The notes under the pieces are model-generated. The model was not told where the DNA came from. It did no database searches and worked only from the letters and a program-made list of their open reading frames with translations. From positions 108,435 through 172,434 of the forward strand of contig JBKBIP010000009.1 of the NCBI GenBank assembly GCA_046297495.1: DNA of 64,000 bases, written 5' to 3'. How positions within the stretch are numbered: the first letter of the stretch is position 1; the number at the start of each line of letters is the position of its first letter. The DNA comes from JBKBIP01 sp046297495. Lineage in GTDB: Bacteria; Planctomycetota; Planctomycetia; Gemmatales; Gemmataceae. Positions 24,617 through 32,802 of the stretch are shown here, in pieces. The translations under genes and the position numbers were made by a program.

Positions 24617-26466
24617 GCCCCGTTGATCTCCTTGATGACAGCCGCCGCTCGGTACGGCAACGTCGGTTCCACGATCCACGGCACCTTCTTTTCCCGCGCC
24701 AATTGCAAGAGATGGGCCACTTCCGGCGACTCGGTGTCGCGCAGCAACAACCGCTCCGGCATGCGCCGCAGCAAGACGCGCGTGGCCTCGCCGATGCCGG
24801 GCTTGATGTGGTGAACAGAGCGCAGGCCGAAGCGAGTCCACGTTTCGGCGACGAAGCGGGCATTCTGCCGGCGCAATTCGTCACGGCACAACGACACTCC
24901 CCCTTCCTTCGGCGTTTCCTGTCGCTGAATTTCCTCCAGCATCGTGGCCATGAACCAGTTCGACAGGTCATGTTCGGCATATTCGCGGTAATACAGACAG
25001 CCGTGAAATTCTCCCGCCGCGATCACGCTGTCATTCAAGATGGAGCGACTGACCAGACCGCTAATGGTGCAGCCGAGCACGCACGACGGGATCAGGTAAT
25101 CGTCACTGGTGGCGGCGACGGCAGCGGCGCCGCACAGGTCGGCCACCACGTACAACCCTGGATCAAGAGGGACATCGTGCCGGGCGTTGAAACTGGTGAC
25201 AGCCTGATACAACTCGCTGGCCATGATCCCTTTACCCGTCCAGCCATCGACGAACACGACGGCTTCCGCTGGGTGTCTGGCCAAGATGTAGCGCAAGGCC
25301 ACTTTATCGATGCCCCGGTCGCGGATGATGGAGATGGAATAATGAGCCACCTCTCGCCGCCAGCGTTGCCGCAAGACGCGCGTCAGCAACACGCCGATGG
25401 GTGTGCCCGCCCGCGCCAGGGACACCAAGGTGATGGATTCGGGTTGCCGCCGGGCGATCTCCCCGGCCAGGATCAACAGGTCACGGGCAAAACGGCGTTT
25501 CTGCTTTTCCAAGGCCTCATGAAATATCCGCAGATACACCGGCGACGGCAGCGCTTCCCGGCTGATCATCTCGCTGTAATGCCGTTGTCCCGACTGGATC
25601 AGCCGTTCCTTCTCGGCAATCGGCGTCGGTGCCAATTGCACCGGCTTGAGGAGGAAATGGACATCTTCGGGCGGATAACTGCCGGAGAATTTCTCCTTGT
25701 TCTTCTCGTTCTTCTCGTTCCCAGGCTTTGCCTGGGAACGAGGTATCTGTTCCATCAGTTGACTATTTGTAGGCAACAACGCGAACTGGCACGCGCGCAG
25801 AAACGGCCCATCCGTGCTGCTGTCCCCAATGCCGATGGTCAACGTGGGTTCGTCCCGAAAGTGGCGGTCGATGAGGTGACGCACGGCATATTCCTTGCCG
25901 AGAAAGCGCGGCACCAGGCACAAGTTATTGTCATTATGATGGACGAAAAACCGCTCCGGGTCTATCGTGTCCAGCAACTCACGCAGCGGGCGCAAACGGT
26001 CGATGTCATCGGCGGGGTGCTTGGCCAGGAAGTACAGCGGCATGTCGAAATCGTGAATGACGCGCAAGCGCAGCCCCAGGTTTTGGTGGTCGTTAATTTC
26101 TTGACATTGATGTAACAACTCTTGCCATTCCTCGACCAAGGCCAGCGCTTGCGGGCGTCTGGTGGCGTCCCAATCGGGATCGAGCGTGCCATCGGGCCGG
26201 AGAATGACGCCGCCGAAATCGAGGATCACCCATGAGGAGAACGGCAGCTGGACGCGCTGAAACGCTCCCCAATCGCGGGCGGTGGTGGGAATGAGCGTGG
26301 CCGAGGCCCGCAACCAATCGAACAAGGCGCGTTGCCCGGCGGTCATGAACGACAACGGCTCGCCATCTCGTCCCACGGCGGCGGGGTGCAGGGGTTCCGC
26401 CGCTGGACACTTGCGGCGGGTTTGAAACAAGGTGTCATCGAGATCGAGAAACACAACGGTACGCAT
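24613..26466 (-). CDS. HAD phosphatase-StiP-PELOTA fusion protein of the Ter-type biosynthetic module
   Basis: 617 residues from the ATG at 26464-26466 in a TGATG overlap with the PRTase stop. Residues 1-240 are a HAD phosphatase (motif I FLDLDDTLF at 6-14; IGDSSTDGPFLR near the end). A Lys/Glu/Asn-rich linker follows. From about 259 comes the StiP domain, recognisable by FSGSYPPEDVHFLLKP, EKERLIQSGQRHYSEM, SLARAGTPIGVLL, VFVDGWTGKG and PSCVLGCTISGLVS. The last 80 residues (GIGEATRVLLRRMPERLLLR, AREKKVPWIV) look like the PELOTA-type RNA-binding domain. The HAD and StiP parts are usually separate genes as far as I know. The linker (residues 243-252) is encoded by a perfect DNA palindrome at 25714-25742. 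Confidence 0.85.
   Translation of the reverse strand: MRTVVFLDLDDTLFQTRRKCPAAEPLHPAAVGRDGEPLSFMTAGQRALFDWLRASATLIPTTARDWGAFQRVQLPFSSWVILDFGGVILRPDGTLDPDWDATRRPQALALVEEWQELLHQCQEINDHQNLGLRLRVIHDFDMPLYFLAKHPADDIDRLRPLRELLDTIDPERFFVHHNDNNLCLVPRFLGKEYAVRHLIDRHFRDEPTLTIGIGDSSTDGPFLRACQFALLPTNSQLMEQIPRSQAKPGNEKNEKNKEKFSGSYPPEDVHFLLKPVQLAPTPIAEKERLIQSGQRHYSEMISREALPSPVYLRIFHEALEKQKRRFARDLLILAGEIARRQPESITLVSLARAGTPIGVLLTRVLRQRWRREVAHYSISIIRDRGIDKVALRYILARHPAEAVVFVDGWTGKGIMASELYQAVTSFNARHDVPLDPGLYVVADLCGAAAVAATSDDYLIPSCVLGCTISGLVSRSILNDSVIAAGEFHGCLYYREYAEHDLSNWFMATMLEEIQRQETPKEGGVSLCRDELRRQNARFVAETWTRFGLRSVHHIKPGIGEATRVLLRRMPERLLLRDTESPEVAHLLQLAREKKVPWIVEPTLPYRAAAVIKEINGA
25714..25742. repeat. Perfect palindrome inside the HAD-StiP coding sequence
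   Basis: Arms CTCGTTCCCAGGC (25714-25726) and GCCTGGGAACGAG (25730-25742) with a TTT loop, 13 of 13 pairs. It lies exactly in the linker between the HAD and StiP domains and keeps the frame. It is flanked by short TTCTTCTCG repeats. The sequence resembles the GTTCCCAGGC-type palindromes dispersed between genes in several bacterial phyla, and it differs from the GGATTCATCG family of this window. Confidence 0.85.
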
Positions 26467-27602
26467 CAAGCACTCTCGAAAAAAATCACCTCGGCGGCCA
26501 GTAGCTCCGGCAAGCGATGCGTCGCGGGCAAGGAGCTAGTCTCATAACCGATCAGGATGCGGTTATACTGCTGGCCGGCGACGTTGTAGAGGTAATTCGG
26601 AATATCATCGTGATAATTGTCGCCAAATTCCAACACGCTGCCCAAGTCGCCGTCCACCAGCAACGGCGAGCGCGTGGTCGTTTGAAAATAAACGTCCCCG
26701 CCCTGTTCTTCCAGATATTGGGCCAAACAATAAGGGGGATAGGCGAACTCTCCCGATCCCAAGACCAGAATCTTCTCTCCCGCCCGCACTCGCGCCGGCC
26801 AGCGGGCCGGCCAATCCCAGGTCAGCCGCCGCCGCAAGCCGCGCCGGCCCCAGCTGCCGAGCAAGTATGGCTCCTTGACTTCGTGGCGACTATCCACCCG
26901 GGGAATCGGTCCGGGCTCGAAGTTCGGGTTGGGCGTGAAGGTGAATGATCCCTGTAACAAACTGTGACAAGAAGTCGGCAAGCCAATTTCCGCCGCCAGT
27001 TCCGGGCATTGGTCCGCGCTCCGCCAATCCGTGATACACACCAGTTGGACTGACCGCACGTGGGGATTGAGCCGGCGATAAGCGGCGGCGAGATTGGCCA
27101 GCGTCCGTCCGGTGCTGATTTCATCATCGATGAGCACTAGGGTGACAGCCGAGCGGAAGAGTTTCACATTTTCGGCATCTTCTGGTTCATACAGGAGTTG
27201 ATCGATGGCGTGGCTGTGCGGTTCCTCGAAGCGCAGAACGGGGGACTGCCGCAACCAATAGCGGGTAGTGTGCAAAAACAAAACGTCCTCGCGCCCCGTC
27301 AGGCGCAGCACCCATTCAAAGACACCATGCCCCAAGCCGGTGGCGGTTTCAGCCATCGCCACCATCAGTACCGGCCCCGGCAAGTCGAGCAGCTTGCTTG
27401 CCAAGCGGCGTTGCACGTCGGCCATGACGCGGGGACGCACGGGATAATGTTTCCCCAACACTTTGCTGACGAAGACGAAGCCACGCTTGCGACTACGCCG
27501 GCTGGCAAAGCCGCACAACGCTTCCAAGGGCAACTCGGCACGTTCGACGTACAGCCGCAAGATGCCGGCACGGAGGGAAATGGATTGATAGGGATTTGAC
27601 AT
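26466..27602 (-). CDS. Phosphoribosyltransferase with C-terminal TRSP domain (Ter-type biosynthetic module)
   Basis: 378 residues from the ATG at 27600-27602 (MSNPYQSISLRAGILRLYV); the open frame upstream is not protein-like. The PRTase domain has the PRPP loop TLVLIDDEISTGRTL at about 154-168 and an upstream VAMAETATGLGHGVFEW (81-97). The C-terminal TRSP domain has the SHSLLQGSFTF region, IPRVDSRHEVKEPYLLG, ILVLGSGEFAYPPYCLAQYL and a late RILIGYETS. This two-domain arrangement belongs to the family found with ter genes (PRTase_2 plus TRSP). It would transfer ribose-5-phosphate from PRPP to a base-like acceptor. It starts 32 bases after the ATP-grasp gene stop and its own stop overlaps the next start. 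Confidence 0.88.
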   Translation of the reverse strand: MSNPYQSISLRAGILRLYVERAELPLEALCGFASRRSRKRGFVFVSKVLGKHYPVRPRVMADVQRRLASKLLDLPGPVLMVAMAETATGLGHGVFEWVLRLTGREDVLFLHTTRYWLRQSPVLRFEEPHSHAIDQLLYEPEDAENVKLFRSAVTLVLIDDEISTGRTLANLAAAYRRLNPHVRSVQLVCITDWRSADQCPELAAEIGLPTSCHSLLQGSFTFTPNPNFEPGPIPRVDSRHEVKEPYLLGSWGRRGLRRRLTWDWPARWPARVRAGEKILVLGSGEFAYPPYCLAQYLEEQGGDVYFQTTTRSPLLVDGDLGSVLEFGDNYHDDIPNYLYNVAGQQYNRILIGYETSSLPATHRLPELLAAEVIFFESA

Positions 27603-27634
27603 GTTTCTTTTAGAATAAGCCCGCGGCTTATTCG

Positions 27635-28672
27635 TTAAACGGTTGTCACTTGCAGCGCCTGCACCACTTGTGCCACCCGGATGCCGGTGCGGGGCTGGGG
27701 GATGTCGGCGGCGGTGGCGGCTCCCAGGGCCAGGCGAGCCGCCCAATAGGGGAACGCCACCCCCGACATACAGGCCACCAGCAGCCCACCGGCCATGCGC
27801 GGGTTGATCTCCAACAGCCGCGACACGCCAGCGTCATCCTCGCGGAATTGCACGTTGAACAACCCGTTGAGCCGCAAGCGGGCGGTCAGGCGTTGGACCA
27901 TGTTCTCCATCACTGGGTTGTGTTCCAGCAATTGGGTTCGTTCGGCATGCACTGGTTTGCGGCGGACCACGCAACGAATCAGTTGGCCATCCTGGGCCAG
28001 ACAATCGACGCTCCGTTCCACACTCGGCAAATATTGCATCACCAACAACGGACGAAATTTCCCCTTTGCTTGCAGCCAGCGTTCCACGTCGGCGATACTG
28101 ATTTTCAGATGATCCCCGGCCAGTATTCGATCCCAGCTCTGGTCATCTTCAGTAAGAATGTGAAATCCCAGACCATACAACGATGACGCCGGCTTGAAAC
28201 AGACCCGGCCCACTCGAGCGCGCAACTCTGCGTATGCGGTCAGGAAGCTGGCACCGTCCGTCACGCGCCGGTATTCCGGCACCGGCACCAAGTTGTCTCT
28301 CAAAGCGGCATAGACGGCGGCTTTGTCTTCGAGCAGTTGCAGTGTGTCCGCATCCGCCGCCGCTAGCAGCCGCACGCCGCGCTCCTCGAAACGCTGGCGG
28401 TGGCGAACCACGCTCAGTTGATGACGACCGGGCAGAAACACATCCACCGCATGACGTTGAATCACATCCAAACAGTAATGAAGATAGTCCGCTTCCTTCA
28501 GTCCGCGTGGCTCCACTTCATGAACATCACTGACTTCAAAGCCAGGAAAATCTTTATCGGAATGGGTGCAGAGAACGCGAAAGAACCGGCCCTCATCGGC
28601 GGCGCGAAGAATGGCGATGGCATTGTAGGTGGTGGAAAGGTTGTGATTGAACCAGATGGTGGCTGCCTTCAT
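27635..28672 (-). CDS. ATP-grasp ligase of the Ter-type biosynthetic module
   Basis: 345 residues, first gene of the operon. The start MKAATIWFNHNLSTTYNAI follows GGATGGAAGC. The ATP-grasp features include LLEDKAAVYAALRDNLVPVPEYR (about 108-130), VCFKPASSLYGLGFHIL with the ATP-binding lysine at about 157, LLVMQYLPSVERSVDCLA and the metal-binding FNVQFREDDAGVSRLLEINPRMAGG at about 270-294. It matches the ATPgrasp_Ter family, proposed to form an amide-like bond in a nucleoside-like metabolite. It is divergent from the histidine phosphatase gene, 117 bases away, so the operon promoter must lie in that gap. Confidence 0.88.
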   Translation of the reverse strand: MKAATIWFNHNLSTTYNAIAILRAADEGRFFRVLCTHSDKDFPGFEVSDVHEVEPRGLKEADYLHYCLDVIQRHAVDVFLPGRHQLSVVRHRQRFEERGVRLLAAADADTLQLLEDKAAVYAALRDNLVPVPEYRRVTDGASFLTAYAELRARVGRVCFKPASSLYGLGFHILTEDDQSWDRILAGDHLKISIADVERWLQAKGKFRPLLVMQYLPSVERSVDCLAQDGQLIRCVVRRKPVHAERTQLLEHNPVMENMVQRLTARLRLNGLFNVQFREDDAGVSRLLEINPRMAGGLLVACMSGVAFPYWAARLALGAATAADIPQPRTGIRVAQVVQALQVTTV

Positions 28673-28789
28673 GCTTCCATCCTAGCGAACCATAAGGCGG
28701 CGTCAATGGGTCAACAACACTGGCCAACAGGCCGCTTCGGCTCATAGGATGAACGAAGAGAACGCGCGAGGAATTTCGGGGGCCGCGAC

Positions 28790-29389
28790 ATGAGCAACCC
28801 GTTGCCGTTAGTGTACCTGGCTCGTCATGGCAATACCGCCTGGTCGGAGTCACACCAACATACCGGACGCACCGATTTGCCGCTCAACGAACGCGGCGAG
28901 GAGAACGCCCGCCGGCTGGGGCAACGGCTGCGCGGGCTGACCTTCGCCAAGGTCTTCACTAGCCCCTTACAGCGGGCGGCCAAGACGTGCGAGCTGGCCG
29001 GCTTTGGGGCCGGCGCCGAAGTGGATGAGGACCTCTACGAGTGGAACTACGGCGATTACGAAGGGAAGCTCACCAAGGACATCCGCGCCGCCCGGCCCGA
29101 TTGGGACTTGTTCCGGGACGGCTGTCCCAATGGTGAGATGCCGGACGACGTGGCCCGGCGAGCGGATCGTTTCATCGCCAAGGTGCGTCAAGTGCCGGGT
29201 AATGTGCTGGTCTTCTCCAGTGGTCATTTCCTACGCACGCTGACCGCCCGCTGGCTTGGCCTGCCGCCGGATGGGGGCAAGTATTTTCTGCTCTCCACGG
29301 CCACCATCAGCATCCTTGGCTACGAACACAACATGAACGAACCAGTGATTCGGCTTTGGAATGACGATGGATTGCCTTTACAGGGATAG
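28790..29389 (+). CDS. Histidine phosphatase family protein
   Basis: 199 residues. The phosphohistidine motif is LARHGNTAW (RHG at about 11-13). Other branch-1 marks are TDLPLNERGEENAR, VFTSPLQRAAKTCELAG, DLYEWNYGDYEG and the second catalytic histidine in VFSSGHFLRTLTARWLG. Substrates in this family range from phosphoglycerate to alpha-ribazole phosphate and sugar phosphates, so none can be named. It is transcribed away from the Ter-type operon and could share its regulatory region. Confidence 0.88.
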   Translation: MSNPLPLVYLARHGNTAWSESHQHTGRTDLPLNERGEENARRLGQRLRGLTFAKVFTSPLQRAAKTCELAGFGAGAEVDEDLYEWNYGDYEGKLTKDIRAARPDWDLFRDGCPNGEMPDDVARRADRFIAKVRQVPGNVLVFSSGHFLRTLTARWLGLPPDGGKYFLLSTATISILGYEHNMNEPVIRLWNDDGLPLQG

Positions 29390-29398
29390 CTTCAAGTC

Positions 29399-29428
29399 GG
29401 TCGCGTGGCGGCCGGTCGCCTCACGACC
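29399..29428. repeat. Hairpin between phosphatase and DUF2090 genes
   Basis: Arms GGTCGCGTGGCG (29399-29410) and CGCCTCACGACC (29417-29428) pair at 10 of 12 positions around GCCGGT. It begins 10 bases after the phosphatase stop. A terminator or processing site is possible; a short TTT follows. Confidence 0.5.
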
Positions 29429-29477
29429 GGTTTGGGAGTAGCAAGGGAAACACCGATAACGTCAAGGAGATGTCATT

Positions 29478-30389
29478 ATGGCTATTGGCTTCAACAAACC
29501 TCTGTATATCCTGCCGTTCGATCATCGCGGCTCGTTTCAATCCAAGATGTTTGGCTGGAAGGGAACGCTGACCGCCGAACAAACCGCCGAGATCGCCGCC
29601 ACGAAACAGATTATCTACGATGCCTTCAAGGCAGCGGTGGCGGGGGGTGTGCCAAAGGAGCGGGCGGGGATTCTCGTCGATGAGCAATTCGGCGCCGCCA
29701 TCCTCAAGGACGCCCATCAGAACGGCTACATCACCGCTTGCCCCGCCGAGAAAAGCGGCCAGGATGAGTTCGATTTTGAATACGGCGCCGACTTCGGCCA
29801 GCACATTGAAGCATTCGATCCCACCTTTTGCAAAGTGTTGGTCCGCTACAATCCCGAAGGGGACAAGGGGATGAACCAACGGCAGTCGGCCCGCTTGAAG
29901 CAGCTGTCCGATTACTTGCACCAACACAACCGCCTGTACATGTTCGAGCTGCTGGTGCCCGCCGAACAAGCCCAGCTGGACCGCCTCAAGGGGGACAAGA
30001 AAGCCTACGATCTGGAACTTCGGCCCCAGCTGATGGTACAAGCCATCCACGAGTTGCAAGACGCAGGCATCGAGCCGGACGTGTGGAAGATCGAAGGCTT
30101 GGACCGCCAGGCAGATTGTCAAAAAGTAGTTGCCGCCGTGCGCCGCGCGGGCCGGGATCAGGTCGGTTGCATCGTGCTGGGGCGCGGCGAGGATGACAAC
30201 AAGGTGCGCCAATGGCTGGCGACGGCGGCGGGAGTGCCGGGCTTCATCGGTTTCGCCGTGGGCCGAACCACCTTCTGGAACCCGCTCATCGACTTCCGGG
30301 CCAACAAGCTTTCTCGCGACGAGGCCGTCAAACGCATCGCCGCTTCCTACCGCGAATGGGTGGACCTATTCGAGAAGGCGGCACGGTAA
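29478..30389 (+). CDS. DUF2090 protein (IolC C-terminal domain / class-II-aldolase-like)
   Basis: 303 residues, a stand-alone DUF2090 domain. It begins NKPLYILPFDHRGSFQSKMFG and contains KERAGILVDEQFGAAIL, FEYGADFGQHIEAFDP, FCKVLVRYNPEGD, PDVWKIEGLDRQADC and a C-terminal FIGFAVGRTTFWNPL. In inositol catabolism the same domain is fused to the kinase IolC and cleaves 2-deoxy-5-keto-gluconate-6-phosphate. No other inositol gene is present here, so the actual substrate is open. AAGGAGA precedes the ATG. It is followed by a strong palindromic element between convergent genes. Confidence 0.85.
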   Translation: MAIGFNKPLYILPFDHRGSFQSKMFGWKGTLTAEQTAEIAATKQIIYDAFKAAVAGGVPKERAGILVDEQFGAAILKDAHQNGYITACPAEKSGQDEFDFEYGADFGQHIEAFDPTFCKVLVRYNPEGDKGMNQRQSARLKQLSDYLHQHNRLYMFELLVPAEQAQLDRLKGDKKAYDLELRPQLMVQAIHELQDAGIEPDVWKIEGLDRQADCQKVVAAVRRAGRDQVGCIVLGRGEDDNKVRQWLATAAGVPGFIGFAVGRTTFWNPLIDFRANKLSRDEAVKRIAASYREWVDLFEKAAR

Positions 30390-30412
30390 GTAGTCATTTT
30401 CGATGCATGATC

Positions 30413-30458
30413 GGATTCATTGGTTCGCGTTCAGAATCGGGCGCGAACCGATGAATCC
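30413..30458. repeat. Dispersed palindromic element, copy 5
   Basis: Arms GGATTCATTGGTTCGCG (30413-30429) and CGCGAACCGATGAATCC (30442-30458) pair fully if one G-T pair is allowed, around a 12-base loop. It lies 24 bases after the DUF2090 stop between convergent genes, where it could terminate both. Confidence 0.85.
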
Positions 30459-30520
30459 CCCTTCCGTCATTCGTGAGGGACGGACAACAATCCTATTCTA
30501 CGTTCGATTCTCACCCCTCG

Positions 30521-31825
30521 CTACTCATACCAATCCTTCCGCTCCAGCGGCAAGTGCGTGGCGCCGTGCGCGTCGGGTTTGGCGAGCAGGGTTTGGTAGA
30601 GGTTGAACATGCCGGTGGTGAAACCAAACTCAGAACCGGCCAGGTAGAGGCGGTAGATGCGATAGCGGACATCGTTAGTTATGCGGCGGGCTTCGTCGGC
30701 GTGGGCGTCGAGGGCGCGGCGCCAGTGGCGCAAGGTGCGGATGTAGTGTTCACGCAGATTTTCGACATCGCGGACTTCAAAGCCAGTCTTCTCCGCCGCC
30801 CGCAAGTTGGTGTGCAGCGTGATCAGTTCGCCGTTGGGAAAGACGTATTTCAAGGCGAAATTCGGCTTGCGCGGCATCTTGCCGTCCCCCTTCAAGGCGA
30901 TGCCGTGGCTGAGGAAGACGCCGCCGGGCTTGAGCAGGTTCCAGGCTTGCTGATAATAAGCCGGCATATTGGCTTCGCCGACGTGCTCGATGATGCCGAT
31001 GGCCGCGATCTTGTCGAAACCCGCCGGATCTTGGAGCTCCCGATAGTCGCGGTATTCCACGCGGGCGCGGTCGGCCAAGCCGGCTTCGCGGATGCGTTCA
31101 TTGGCCAGTTTCACTTGCTCTTGACTGAGCGTGATTCCCAGAACGTTGGCCCCGTAATGCTTGGCGGCGTGCAGCGTCAGCCCGCCCCAGCCGCAGCCGA
31201 CATCGAGCATGCGCTCCCCCGGTTTCAGCCGCAGCTTCCGGCACACGTAATCGATTTTTTGAAGTTGTGCGGTGTCAATGTCATCGTCCGGCGTGTGGAA
31301 ATAGGCGCAGGTGTAAACCATTTGCCGATCCAACCATAGGGCGTAAAAATCATTGGATAAATCATAATGGTAAGCAATCGATTTCTTATCGTGCTGGATG
31401 GAACGCTGCTCGTCGGCCATGTCGGTAGTCAGCAGAGTGGTCCGGCTTCGTTCCAACTTGGGTAGGCGGTAAATCTGGGCCAGCACGCGGAGCTTGTCGC
31501 ACCAGCCCCAGCTTTTCACCAAGCCATGAATGTATTTCAAGATGCGACAAAAGCCGAGCATTTCCCCTTCCACATCAAATTCATCGAAGATATACGACTC
31601 CATCAACGACAAACGATCCGGCGGCCAGAACATGCGCCGCAGCGAACCGGGATGGTGCAAGACCAGCGTGCAGGTGGCGGGCTGGCCGAGATCCGGTTCC
31701 CAAGTCGAGCCGTCCCAGAAGCGAATGGCGAAATCGCGCGGCTGATAGCCGCCCAACAACATCTGCACGAACGCTCGGCAGCGTTGCATGGCGCGATCGG
31801 TGGTCGAAAGTTGGGCAATGGCCAT
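30521..31825 (-). CDS. Cyclopropane-fatty-acyl-phospholipid synthase family SAM methyltransferase
   Basis: 434 residues. The N-terminal 130 residues form the lipid-binding part (LMESYIFDEFDVEGEM is a family landmark). The methyltransferase follows: SIAYHYDLSNDFYALWLD, MVYTCAYFH, LDVGCGWGGL (SAM motif), GITLSQEQ, YRDYREL and AAIGIIEHVG. YIFPNGEL-type YVFPNGELITLH and LREHYIRTLRHW also match. It transfers a methylene or methyl group to unsaturated phospholipid acyl chains at the membrane surface. Some family members act on other lipids, so the cyclopropane product is likely but unproven. The C-terminus is longer than in E. coli Cfa. Confidence 0.88.
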   Translation of the reverse strand: MAIAQLSTTDRAMQRCRAFVQMLLGGYQPRDFAIRFWDGSTWEPDLGQPATCTLVLHHPGSLRRMFWPPDRLSLMESYIFDEFDVEGEMLGFCRILKYIHGLVKSWGWCDKLRVLAQIYRLPKLERSRTTLLTTDMADEQRSIQHDKKSIAYHYDLSNDFYALWLDRQMVYTCAYFHTPDDDIDTAQLQKIDYVCRKLRLKPGERMLDVGCGWGGLTLHAAKHYGANVLGITLSQEQVKLANERIREAGLADRARVEYRDYRELQDPAGFDKIAAIGIIEHVGEANMPAYYQQAWNLLKPGGVFLSHGIALKGDGKMPRKPNFALKYVFPNGELITLHTNLRAAEKTGFEVRDVENLREHYIRTLRHWRRALDAHADEARRITNDVRYRIYRLYLAGSEFGFTTGMFNLYQTLLAKPDAHGATHLPLERKDWYE

Positions 31826-32453
31826 TGTAGTTGTAACCTCTATGGATGAAAGAATTGGGTTCCGCTATAGGAAGCACGTCAAAAGCAAGGCAAACCGAGA
31901 GAGTCAGCCCACTAGTAAGAGACATGCCACCAGGGAGTTGACGATCCCTGCTTGCCCATGATCATGGTAAACAGGCAAAGAGCTGCTTAATAGGTAAAAT
32001 ATGGGATTTAAGACAAACAATACCTGAAAATCCAGGAATCATGCGGATTTCGATGGCTGTATCAATCGTGAACAAAATGTCACACGAAAGGAACACGGAT
32101 CAGGAACGGAAGAGTCCACCACGAACCGTGTGTTCAGGGCAAGATAGGTGCTGCCACCCCCGCGATTTCCACCGCGTTCGTGCCGATAACAACGATGGCG
32201 GGCGAAGCATCGTTACCTGTTATGATCATCCGTTCCCCACCGCGCGTGGGAGCGATGATAGTATGTCTAACGACAAATGATGAAATACCAAGGAGGTGTC
32301 CGGCAGGGATTGATAATTTTTTTTGCACTGTAACTCTCCATTGTATCAATAGTTCGGAATAGTCGGCGGAATTTGATTGCCGAAGGAGTTCTTTTGTGTT
32401 AGAAAGTGAGTGTTCAGTCGTCACTTCCTCTTCTTAAATTCGGGAGACGAGCC
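31826..32453. other. Gene-poor region between cfa-like and zinc-ribbon genes
   Basis: About 630 bases, more AT-rich than the neighbourhood. The only frames are short. One on the minus strand, 32134-32424, ends in a plausible-looking stretch (MIITGNDASPAIVVIGTNAV) but has no recognisable family and overlaps plus-strand frames of equal length. I do not call a gene. Promoters for both flanking genes are expected here. Confidence 0.4.
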
Positions 32454-32669
32454 ATGTTGACCAGTTATTCCGTTTCGTGTCCGCACGTATGCGGTTGGCG
32501 CGGCAGCTTGCTCCCCAAGGGAAACGGTACGGCGTTTCGCGGTTGTGTTCCCACGGTTCCGATGGTCGAATTCGAGTGTCCCCATTGTCACAAAGAATGG
32601 CGTGCTCGGATCGTCAACGATGATGTGGTGAATCTACCGCTGGAAAAGATGTCGATGCCGTCGGCGTGA
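32454..32669 (+). CDS. Small zinc-ribbon-like protein
   Basis: 71 residues from the ATG at 32454, preceded by GGGAGA; the frame is open 16 codons further but without a ribosome binding site. Two cysteine pairs are visible: CPHVC at 9-13 and CPHCH at about 38-42, with another cysteine between them. This is consistent with a rubredoxin/zinc-ribbon knuckle. The C-terminal part is KEWRARIVNDDVVNLPLEKM. Function unknown. It stands alone. Confidence 0.65.
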   Translation: MLTSYSVSCPHVCGWRGSLLPKGNGTAFRGCVPTVPMVEFECPHCHKEWRARIVNDDVVNLPLEKMSMPSA

Positions 32670-32802
32670 TTCGCTTGAAAAAAATGCTTTCCCTGGGGTA
32701 TGGCGCAGCGCTAAGGACGAACCAAGAACCGGGCGGATGACGGCTTCTCTCACCGTCATCCGTCCGGCGTGTTTGCGCGATGATGAATTGTTGGAGTTAT
32801 TC

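Noticed and set aside
24421..26115. A 564-codon plus-strand open frame opposite the HAD-StiP and lyase genes
   Set aside because: It runs antisense to two recognisable enzymes and has no recognisable domain; it arises from their codon bias.
32134..32424. A 96-codon minus-strand frame in the gene-poor region
   Set aside because: No family, no clear ribosome binding site, and competing plus-strand frames of similar length; kept only as a note.
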